A stretch of 5,665 nucleotides of DNA from Synergistaceae bacterium (GTDB lineage: Bacteria > Synergistota > Synergistia > Synergistales > Aminobacteriaceae): assembly GCA_031273365.1 (NCBI GenBank), contig JAISSA010000219.1, positions 1-5,665 of the forward strand, given 5' to 3'. Within the stretch, counting starts at the first letter, position 1. Every line of letters starts with the position of its first letter. Shown in pieces: positions 1 to 4,933 of this stretch. The translations under genes and the position numbers were made by a program. The notes under the pieces are model-generated. The model did no database searches. It was not told the origin of the DNA and saw only the letters and a list, made by a program, of their open reading frames with translations.

Positions 1-116
1 TTCGGTGGTAAGAGCGTCGGAGTCACACCCGGATCCATGCCGAACCCGGAAGTTAAGCCCGACCGCGCCGAGGGTACTGTGTGGGGTACACACGGGAGAG
101 CAGGTCACTGCCGGAA
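1..116 (+). rRNA. rrf: 5S ribosomal RNA (5' end at or within a base or two of the window edge)
   Basis: The sequence shows the conserved 5S core: an ATGCCGAACCCGGAAGTTAAG block at about 37-57, the GCGCCGAGGGTACTG block at 65-79, and a GGGAGAGCAGG segment at 94-104. Helix I closes properly: bases 1-8 pair with 108-115 (T1-A115, T2-G114, C3-G113, G4-C112, G5-C111, T6-G110, G7-T109, G8-C108). The RNA is therefore nearly complete at about 115-117 nt, the normal length. It is a structural RNA of the large ribosomal subunit. As the last gene of most rRNA operons, it is probably preceded by 16S and 23S genes outside the window. A strong terminator starts 8 bases downstream. Confidence 0.95.
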
Positions 117-123
117 ACTAAAG

Positions 124-173
124 AAAAGCGAAGCGGAGCAGGGGAATTTTTCCTGTTTCGCTTCGCTTTTTTT
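124..173 (+). terminator. Rho-independent terminator of the rRNA operon
   Basis: A long hairpin pairs 124-143 with 151-170. It contains an uninterrupted AAAAGCGAAGCG/CGCTTCGCTTTT arm and an inner CAGG/CCTG segment joined by G-T wobbles, with a loop of about 7 bases. It runs into a T tract at 167-173. It starts 8 bases after the 5S RNA and has the usual stem-plus-T-run form on the plus strand. The A run on the left arm could give some activity for transcripts from the other strand. Confidence 0.92.
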
Positions 174-183
174 GTGTTTTTCA

Positions 184-304
184 GGGGGTCCAGGGGGCGT
201 TAGCCCCCTGGCACAACAGAACACCAGCGCGGCAGGACGCCGCGCGAAAGCAAAAACCATGGGGCGCTGCCCCATACCCCGCAGGGGACTCGTCCCCTGA
301 CCCC
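184..304. repeat. GC-rich palindromic element of nested hairpins (REP/MITE-like candidate)
   Basis: Four perfect hairpins lie in about 120 bases: 190-198/203-211 (9 bp, loop GTTA), 227-233/239-245 (7 bp), 259-265/269-275 (7 bp, loop GCT) and 282-288/293-299 (7 bp, loop CTCG). The outer ends are imperfect inverted copies of each other: the left end reads GGGGTCCAGGGGGCG (185-199) and the right end on the reverse strand reads GGGGTCAGGGGACG (291-304). There is no coding sequence and no obvious target-site duplication. Elements of this kind are often dispersed in intergenic DNA, but copy number cannot be judged from one window. The last hairpin followed by the T-rich tract could also act as a backup terminator. 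Confidence 0.6.
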
Positions 305-307
305 GTT

Positions 308-355
308 AATTTTTATTTTTCTTTTTTTTCTTTTTTCTTTTTTCTTTTTTCTTTC
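308..355. repeat. T-rich simple repeat with a 7-base CTTTTTT unit
   Basis: The tract is almost pure pyrimidine on the plus strand. Isolated Cs at 321, 330, 337, 344 and 351 are separated by T8, T6, T6, T6, giving three consecutive exact 7-base units after an 8-T unit. It sits between the hairpin element and the second terminator-like hairpin, in the convergent gap between the rRNA operon and the methyltransferase gene. Slippage length variation is plausible but unproven. Confidence 0.7.
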
Positions 356-371
356 ATTGATTCTCCCTCAG

Positions 372-419
372 GCCGAGAGGGTGCTCCACCTCCGTTGGTG
401 AAGCACCCTCTCGGCTTTT
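372..419 (+). terminator. Long terminator-like hairpin in the convergent gap
   Basis: Bases 372-385 pair perfectly with 402-415 (14 bp, GCCGAGAGGGTGCT). After one C-A mismatch, 387-390 pair with 397-400 around a 6-base loop. The only T run (TTTT, 416-419) follows on the plus strand. The minus-strand gene ends at 445, just upstream of the hairpin in its own direction, but its transcript would meet an A run first and no T run after the stem. The hairpin could be a backup terminator for rRNA read-through, or a two-way block serving both units. Confidence 0.7.
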
Positions 420-444
420 GCCTGTCTCCTGATCTTATGTTTTA

Positions 445-1071
445 TTATTTTTCCTGTTTCTTTTTTCTTCTTACGCTCGAACACTCATACACAAATGCCG
501 GAGGGAGATTGCGAAGCACGAACGAAATCTTCACGCTCTCGAAGCGCTTCTCAAAGTAAGATTTCATGTGCCTGGAGTACTGGTAGGCGATCAATTTCCC
601 ATCGGGCTTCAGCGAGGCGTCGATCGCGTCCAGTATGGCGGCCGTCATCCGCGGAGGCAATACGGCGAAAGGAAGACTGGATATGATGCAATCCAGGCGC
701 GAAACCTCCAGAGTCTCCATAATCTTTGGCAGCTCGCAGGCGTCGCCGTAAACGGAAAGTCCTTCATGCTCCTTTTCGATCATCGCCTTCAGCGCAGGAT
801 CGATCTCGAAGACCATCAACCTCCCTTCCTCCGGCATCTTCTGAACGAGAACCCGCGTAAAAACACCCGTCCCCGCGCCGAGCTCCGCGATGTTCAACGC
901 CGAATCCCAGTCGATCCTGTCCATTATCGCCCGCGTCAGGTAAGGAGAGCTGGGCATCACGCTGCCGACCTGGCGCGGCGCGCCTATGAAACGACGCAAA
1001 AAAAACATTCCCTCTGTTACCCGTGACGTCAAAAGCCTGCCCCGTCGCTTTATCTGTGTGTACTCGATCAT
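445..1071 (-). CDS. Class I SAM-dependent methyltransferase, phospholipid N-methyltransferase-like
   Basis: Predicted 208-residue cytoplasmic enzyme that transfers a methyl group from S-adenosylmethionine. Visible features are glycine-rich motif I ELGAGTG (63-69), the acidic end of strand 2 in VFEID (87-91), GDACELP (109-115) with an Asp often near the adenine, and IISSLPFAVLPP (129-140) at the active-site strand. The stretch VGSVMPSSPYLTRAIM (35-50) before motif I is typical of the small PmtA-like family, which methylates phosphatidylethanolamine towards phosphatidylcholine, and of KsgA relatives. The true substrate cannot be read from sequence. The C terminus is very basic (RRKKKQ). I chose the ATG at 1069-1071 because GGAGGA lies 7 bases upstream. 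An in-frame ATG at 1104 would add 11 residues but lacks a well-spaced ribosome site. The gene is transcribed towards the rRNA operon and divergently from the 90-residue gene, so it is probably monocistronic. Confidence 0.85.
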   Translation of the reverse strand: MIEYTQIKRRGRLLTSRVTEGMFFLRRFIGAPRQVGSVMPSSPYLTRAIMDRIDWDSALNIAELGAGTGVFTRVLVQKMPEEGRLMVFEIDPALKAMIEKEHEGLSVYGDACELPKIMETLEVSRLDCIISSLPFAVLPPRMTAAILDAIDASLKPDGKLIAYQYSRHMKSYFEKRFESVKISFVLRNLPPAFVYECSSVRRKKKQEK

Positions 1072-1157
1072 GCCTGAATCCTCCAGATGGAAAAACGAAA
1101 CCATACCCCGCTGAACGGTTACGGAAAACCTTTTCCCAATTTTTACGTATTTGCATA

Positions 1158-1166
1158 ATTATACCA
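1158..1166 (-). promoter_or_regulatory. Extended -10 promoter for the methyltransferase gene
   Basis: On the minus strand the sequence reads TGGTATAAT: a perfect TATAAT with the TGn extension that lets sigma-70-type polymerase work without a good -35. The nearest -35-like hexamer, TTTACA (1177-1182), is only 13 bases away, too close for normal spacing. Transcription would start near 1150, leaving a leader of about 80 bases. In the same 160-bp divergent gap a weak plus-strand pair, TTTACG (1142-1147) with CATTAT (1165-1170) at 17-bp spacing, could serve the 90-residue gene; I hold that one with low confidence. Confidence 0.6.
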
Positions 1167-1231
1167 TTATCGGAGTTGTAAAATGGGAAAGTACGCTAAA
1201 ATTTGAACCATCATGAAAAGGAGGGGCAGGA

Positions 1232-1504
1232 ATGAGCCTTTGGGAAAAGTGGGAAAGGGAAAAACTCAGGAAACAGGGCATTCAGGTCGAAGAACCCCGT
1301 GACGTCGACATACGTCCAACCCGCGTCAGAAACAATTACCGTCAACAGGCGTGGATTATAGCGGGCGTCGTTTTTATCTGCGTCGTTGCGGTGATTGTCA
1401 CCCTTACTTTGGGCAACCTGCTTGGCTGGAGATGGTCGGATACCTACATTGTGCGTTTTTTTGCCACTAAAGCGGTCCAGCGGGAAATCGTGCCGAATCC
1501 ATAA
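1232..1504 (+). CDS. Small single-helix membrane protein, function unknown
   Basis: A 90-residue protein that I do not recognise. Residues 1-40 are highly charged and polar, starting MSLWEKWEREKLRKQG. A strong hydrophobic segment, about 41-64 (from AWIIAGVVF to GNLLGW), follows. It ends in a short tail of about 25 residues. The basic residues before the helix suggest that the N terminus is cytoplasmic and the tail is outside. There is no cleavable-signal pattern. The start is well supported: AAGGAGGGG (1219-1226) ends 5 bases before the ATG. The gene is divergent from the methyltransferase and lies 226 bp before flgE on the same strand, so a flagellar or envelope role is possible, but nothing in the protein shows it. 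A real gene is likely because of the good ribosome site and coherent membrane topology. Confidence 0.75.
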   Translation: MSLWEKWEREKLRKQGIQVEEPRDVDIRPTRVRNNYRQQAWIIAGVVFICVVAVIVTLTLGNLLGWRWSDTYIVRFFATKAVQREIVPNP

Positions 1505-1536
1505 GCCAAGCCTTCGCAGCGACAACCCGACAGTTT

Positions 1537-1569
1537 GGAAGAAACCTGGAAGAAAATTGGAAGAAACCG
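1537..1569. repeat. Three direct repeats of 11 bp, core GGAAGAAA
   Basis: The octamer GGAAGAAA occurs exactly three times in a row, starting at 1537, 1548 and 1559, each followed by a variable 3-base spacer (CCT, ATT, CCG). The 11-bp period is about one helical turn, so all copies face the same side of the DNA. They lie 33 bases after the 90-residue gene and about 160 bases before flgE. They could be a regulator site or, in RNA, a cluster of GGA motifs. No function is proven. Confidence 0.75.
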
Positions 1570-1679
1570 ACGGTGAGACGCCTCCTGTATTTTTTTATTT
1601 CAGTTCCGGCTGAGGCCTGCCGACACTTAGATAGAAATTGCAGAACTGTAAACAGGGAATTGGCCTCGAGGAATGGGGC

Positions 1680-1685
1680 TATAAT
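1680..1685 (+). promoter_or_regulatory. Candidate -10 box for flgE
   Basis: A perfect TATAAT lies 45 bases before the flgE ATG. There is no convincing -35 at 16-18 bp (the 17-bp position reads GAATTG), so an activator may be needed. Transcription would start near 1692, just before the hairpin at 1695-1712. I looked for sigma-28 and sigma-54 patterns before flgE and found no good match. Confidence 0.45.
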
Positions 1686-1694
1686 CTTCGCGGA

Positions 1695-1712
1695 GCGATA
1701 AAAACTTATCGC
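1695..1712 (+). promoter_or_regulatory. Perfect 7-bp hairpin abutting the flgE Shine-Dalgarno
   Basis: GCGATAA (1695-1701) pairs with TTATCGC (1706-1712) around an AAAC loop. The ribosome site AGGAGG (1713-1718) begins at the very next base, and the flgE ATG follows 12 bases later. If transcription starts from the TATAAT at 1680-1685, this stem would form almost at the mRNA 5' end, where it could protect the message or tune ribosome loading. Confidence 0.6.
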
Positions 1713-1730
1713 AGGAGGGTGTCACATACA

Positions 1731-3797
1731 ATGTTACGATCTCTTATGACGGCAGTGACGGGAGTGAAAGCGCATCAGACGATGCTCGACGTGACGGGCA
1801 ACAACATCGCCAACGTCAACACGACGGGGTTCAAGCGGGATACCACGCTCTTTCAGGATCTTCTCTTTCAGACGTCGAGAAGCGCCTCCGGGGCCGGAGA
1901 CAACAGGGGAGGCACCAACCCCGCGCAGGTCGGCCTCGGCGTTCAGCTTGCGGCCATCGAAACCATCCACTCTCAGGGTTTTGCCCAGTACACGGGAAAC
2001 AAGTCGGACGTGATGATCACCGGGGCGGGTTATTTCATCTTCGACCAGGGCACCGGCAGCTCCAGCCGCATCTACAGCCGTGCGGGCAACTTCTACGTGG
2101 GGCCCGAGACCGGGTACCGCCTGACGATGTCGGGCAACGGCTATCTGGTGCAGGGGTACAAAATGGACCGCGACCCCCTGCATCCCACGGAGTACGTCCT
2201 GGCCGGCGACATCAGCGAAATTCGCATTCCCCTGGGGACCGAACTGGAGGCCAGAGCGACCACCGTCGTGGGAATTCGGGGCAACCTGGACAGCCAGAGC
2301 GATCCCTATCTCCCGATCGGCTTCGCGGATATCGCCTACACCTCGACGAATACCCCCGCGGAGGTCAAGATCGAGGGCATCGATTACAAGACGGAATTTG
2401 CCACCGGCTTGAACTCGGCCGATGGTAAGAACTATCTGACGATCACCCTTGACGGGGAAGCTACGCCCAATCCTGCCGTAATTGTTCTGGACATGGTGGG
2501 TATCGAAAACGGCGTGCCCGTTCTTGCAGTAAATACGACCGACACCGTTCTAAACCTGAACGGGACCAGTGCGGGCACGGGCTTTCTTGTGGACTACGAC
2601 GCGGATACCGGCCTGCTGAAACTGACAAAAAATGTTACCGGAGCGACCGACAACGGCACGACGCTTTGGGAGACCAACCTGCACGAGAGCATGTCCTACG
2701 CCTCCTTTATGCTGGAGGATAAAACCGCAGTCCCCGTGCCCGTGACCTATAATTTCATTGCGGAGTTCGACGAATCGGACCTCGATGGCTCCCCGACGGA
2801 GCTGACTCTGTGGTATGAAGAGGCAGATGCTGCTGGAGCTGTCACCATCAAACAGGTTACGGCGACGGTGTCGTTCAAGTCCGATGGAACCTTCGATACG
2901 GTGTCGGATATTGTCGGAACGCTTCCCAGCCCTTTTGCCGCTCATAACGTTAAAATCGTCCCGTCGACAAACGGAACCAGCCTGGAGATCAAGGTCGCCA
3001 AGGATCTTACCGATCCCGCTCCCGAGCTGAATACCTTCGACACCGTGAGCCAGATCACGCAGGGCGGGTCGCGACAGACCAAGATGACGGTGTACGACTG
3101 CCAGGGGTTTCCCTACACGCTGGAGGTTCAGTTCAAAAAACTGACGGCGAACCGCTGGAAGTGGGAGGCCTTTTTCGTCGACGAAAGCGAGGGCGGGGCG
3201 ACGATGGGGAAGCTGATGCCGACGCCCAGCTCCGGAGAGATCACGTTCGACGAGAGCTGCCTGATCGTCTCGCCCATGAAGGTGGATATCGACGTGCCCT
3301 ACAGCCTGTTTGGAAGGGAGAACGAGACCATCACCCTGGATTTCGGCGGGGAATCCTTCAACGTGGACAAGCTGGAGGGCCTCACGCAGTTCGCCGGCGA
3401 GGCGTCAGCCAAGGTCTACTACCAGGACGGTTATATGATGGGCGTCATGAACGACTATGAGATAGGGCAGAACGGGATAGTCACCGGCGTTTTCACCAAC
3501 GGGCAGAAGCAGTCCCTCTATCGCCTCGCGCTGGCGCAGTTCGCCAACCCGATGGGCCTCGAGAAGATCGGAGAATCGATGTTCTCCGCGTCGATCAACT
3601 CCGGTATGGCAATGATCGATCCGGCGATGGAGAGCGGCGCGGGGTCGATCATCAGCGGCAGCCTGGAGATGTCGAACGTCGACCTGACGGAGGAATTCAC
3701 GCGCCTGATCATCGCGCAGCGCGGCTTTCAGGCCAACACCCGCGTGGTGACGGTCAGCGACCAAATTCTCGAAGAAGTCGTGAATCTGAAACGCTAA
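1731..3797 (+). CDS. flgE: Flagellar hook protein FlgE (long form)
   Basis: A 688-residue subunit of the flagellar hook, exported by the flagellar type III system and polymerised outside the cell. The N terminus MLRSLMTAVTGVKAHQ then GNNIANVNTTGFKR (23-36) is the rod/hook D0 signature. SDVMITGAGYFIFD (92-105) marks the D1 start. The region KMTVYDCQGFPYTLEVQF (451-468) is the conserved VYDxxG strand. GQKQSLYRLALAQFANP (591-607) and the final LTEEFTRLIIAQRGFQANTR (652-671) are the C-terminal D1/D0 hallmarks. Residues about 190-435 are a large variable surface insert; the E. coli protein is about 400 residues. The ATG at 1731 is chosen because it gives the canonical hook N terminus and follows AGGAGG; an upstream TTG at 1638 would add 31 non-homologous residues. 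Two cysteines, C457 and C510, are present. No flgD is adjacent upstream. flbD follows after 17 bp. Confidence 0.95.
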   Translation: MLRSLMTAVTGVKAHQTMLDVTGNNIANVNTTGFKRDTTLFQDLLFQTSRSASGAGDNRGGTNPAQVGLGVQLAAIETIHSQGFAQYTGNKSDVMITGAGYFIFDQGTGSSSRIYSRAGNFYVGPETGYRLTMSGNGYLVQGYKMDRDPLHPTEYVLAGDISEIRIPLGTELEARATTVVGIRGNLDSQSDPYLPIGFADIAYTSTNTPAEVKIEGIDYKTEFATGLNSADGKNYLTITLDGEATPNPAVIVLDMVGIENGVPVLAVNTTDTVLNLNGTSAGTGFLVDYDADTGLLKLTKNVTGATDNGTTLWETNLHESMSYASFMLEDKTAVPVPVTYNFIAEFDESDLDGSPTELTLWYEEADAAGAVTIKQVTATVSFKSDGTFDTVSDIVGTLPSPFAAHNVKIVPSTNGTSLEIKVAKDLTDPAPELNTFDTVSQITQGGSRQTKMTVYDCQGFPYTLEVQFKKLTANRWKWEAFFVDESEGGATMGKLMPTPSSGEITFDESCLIVSPMKVDIDVPYSLFGRENETITLDFGGESFNVDKLEGLTQFAGEASAKVYYQDGYMMGVMNDYEIGQNGIVTGVFTNGQKQSLYRLALAQFANPMGLEKIGESMFSASINSGMAMIDPAMESGAGSIISGSLEMSNVDLTEEFTRLIIAQRGFQANTRVVTVSDQILEEVVNLKR

Positions 3798-3814
3798 CTC
3801 AGCCACGGACGATA

Positions 3815-4042
3815 ATGATTGAACTTCATCGTTTGAACGGAGAGCTTTTTTTATTGAACTCTGATATGATTGAAACCGTCGAGGTCACTCCGGATACGAT
3901 AGTGCGCCTCATTAATGGACATCGTTACGTTGTTCGGGAAAGCTTCGAGGATATCAGGAACGACATCGTCGATTTCCGAAAAAAGGTGGGCTACACCTGT
4001 ATTCCGTGTGGAGTGCCTCTGAGCCCGGAAGACTCGCAGTAA
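3815..4042 (+). CDS. flbD: FlbD/SwrD-family flagellar protein
   Basis: A 75-residue cytoplasmic protein matching the FlbD family throughout its core: MIELHRLNGELFLLNSDMIE (1-20), TPDTIVRLINGHRYVVRES (25-43) and a closing helix of about 44-57. The Bacillus member SwrD (YlzI) is reported to increase flagellar motor power during swarming, and family genes commonly sit between flgE and motA, as here. The start is fixed by the family N terminus. The ribosome site is weak (ACGGA before ATAATG), and the gene begins 17 bp after the flgE stop, so translational coupling to flgE is likely. An unusual feature is the C-terminal tail after about residue 58, YTCIPCGVPLSPEDSQ, with a CxxC pair (C62, C65). 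The biochemical mechanism of the family is unknown. Confidence 0.92.
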   Translation: MIELHRLNGELFLLNSDMIETVEVTPDTIVRLINGHRYVVRESFEDIRNDIVDFRKKVGYTCIPCGVPLSPEDSQ

Positions 4043-4067
4043 AGGTTTTTCATTCAGGTTCATATAA
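4040..4067 (+). promoter_or_regulatory. Candidate sigma-28 (flagellar late) promoter for motAB
   Basis: TAAAGGTT (4040-4047) resembles the -35 TAAAGTTT at 7 of 8 positions. TCATATAA (4060-4067) matches the -10 GCCGATAA at 5 of 8, including the ATAA end. The TAAA-to--10 distance is 16 bases, at the upper limit of the 14-16 seen for Bacillus sigma-D. The -35 overlaps the flbD stop codon. Genes for stators are often sigma-28 dependent. The weak -10 keeps confidence moderate. Confidence 0.35.
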
Positions 4068-4108
4068 GGAGCGGCGAAGCGCGGGCGTCGAACGAGCCTG
4101 CTCCTTAT
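4064..4108. repeat. Perfect 9-bp inverted repeat between flbD and motA
   Basis: ATAAGGAGC (4064-4072) and GCTCCTTAT (4100-4108) are exact inverted copies separated by 27 bases, whose ends (GGC/GCC) can extend the stem with a bulge. Only TTTT (4112-4115) follows, after a GAG spacer, so a strong terminator is unlikely. The left arm overlaps the candidate sigma-28 -10 box. It may be an operator, an RNA-processing hairpin, or a weak attenuator that sets motAB apart from flgE-flbD. Confidence 0.55.
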
Positions 4109-4146
4109 GAGTTTTAAACTGTCGTCATACAGGGGGGACGTGGAAC

Positions 4147-4929
4147 TTGGATTTAACCACTGTTATCGGATTCCTTATAGCCTGGATACTCGTTATTGGA
4201 GGTATGGCTTCGGGGGGGAATATCGGGGCCTATATCGATTTTCCGTCCATACTGATTACCGTGGGAGGGACCCTCGGCGCCATTACGATGGCCCAGCCCG
4301 CGGAGGTTTTGAGATCGGTCGGCGGAGCCGTCAAGAGCGCCTTCATATCCAACGACCCCAACCTCCTTGGAATGGTTCAGACGATCGTCAGCTTTGCGGA
4401 AAAGGCCCGCCGCGAGGGGCTTCTCGCGCTGGAAAGCGACGTCGCGGACCTTGATGACGAATTTTTGCGCAAATCCATCCAGCTGGTGGTGGACGGCACG
4501 GACCCCGAACTGGTGAAAGCGATTCTGGACACGGAAATCGGGATTTTAGAGGATCGCCACTCCGCCAACAAGGCTATTTTCGACGCGACGGCGGAACTTG
4601 CGCCGGCTTACGGGATGATCGGGACGCTCATCGGCCTCATCGCCATGCTGGGGAACCTCGCGGACGTCAGCGCCCTCGGGCCGGGAATGGCCGTCGCGCT
4701 CATCACCACGATGTACGGTTCCATGGTGGCCAACATGATCTGTATTCCCCTTTCCAAAAAACTGGCCGCCCGTTCCGCAAAAGAAATCGTCTCCATGGAG
4801 CTGATGGTCGAGGGAATACTGGCGATACAGGCCGGAGAAAATCCCCGCATTGTCGAGGAAAAACTGAAGGTCTTTCTGCCTCCGAAGCTGAGGACGAGGC
4901 TGGAGGCCGCGCAGAAGGGGGAGGAATAA
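4147..4929 (+). CDS. motA: Flagellar motor stator protein MotA
   Basis: A 260-residue inner-membrane stator subunit that with MotB conducts ions and pushes on FliG of the rotor. Four membrane helices are visible at about 3-20, 32-50, 154-174 and 181-201. The cytoplasmic loop between helices 2 and 3 carries R88 and E96 in ARREGLLALE, equivalent to E. coli R90 and E98, which contact FliG. P153 in APAYGMIGTLIGL and P201 in CIPLSKK match the conserved channel prolines. The length is normal for the non-enterobacterial type. The start is TTG: it gives the standard N terminus MDLTTVIGFLIAWILVIGG, while the next Met (20) would remove helix 1. A run of six Gs (4132-4137), 9 bases upstream, serves as ribosome site. 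motB begins 4 bases after the stop, so the two are co-translated. Whether H+ or Na+ is used is not decidable here. Confidence 0.95.
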   Translation: MDLTTVIGFLIAWILVIGGMASGGNIGAYIDFPSILITVGGTLGAITMAQPAEVLRSVGGAVKSAFISNDPNLLGMVQTIVSFAEKARREGLLALESDVADLDDEFLRKSIQLVVDGTDPELVKAILDTEIGILEDRHSANKAIFDATAELAPAYGMIGTLIGLIAMLGNLADVSALGPGMAVALITTMYGSMVANMICIPLSKKLAARSAKEIVSMELMVEGILAIQAGENPRIVEEKLKVFLPPKLRTRLEAAQKGEE

Positions 4930-4933
4930 GCTC

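Noticed and set aside
37..300. Plus-strand open frame of 87 codons
   Set aside because: It starts inside the 5S rRNA and runs through its terminator and the hairpin element; no ribosome site and no protein-like features.
1072..1104. Longer N terminus for the methyltransferase from the ATG at 1104
   Set aside because: No well-spaced ribosome site, whereas the ATG at 1071 has GGAGGA 7 bases upstream. It cannot be fully excluded, since the mapped promoter would include both starts.
1572..1596. Possible terminator before the T7 run (1590-1596) after the 90-residue gene
   Set aside because: Only a 3-bp stem (GAG/CTC, 1575-1577/1582-1584) or mismatched pairings can form before the T run, too weak for a terminator.
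1640..1680. Sigma-28 or sigma-54 promoter before flgE
   Set aside because: TAAA at 1649-1652 is not followed at 14-16 bases by a GCCGATAA-like box, and no TGGC-N8-TTGC pattern is present.
1638..1730. 31-residue N-terminal extension of FlgE from a TTG
   Set aside because: It would run across the TATAAT box, hairpin and Shine-Dalgarno, and the FlgE family begins at the MLRSL methionine.
4107..4454. Plus-strand frame beginning at the ATG in the inverted repeat before motA
   Set aside because: It overlaps motA in another frame, has low-complexity Arg/Gly-rich content, and would conflict with the clear MotA sequence.
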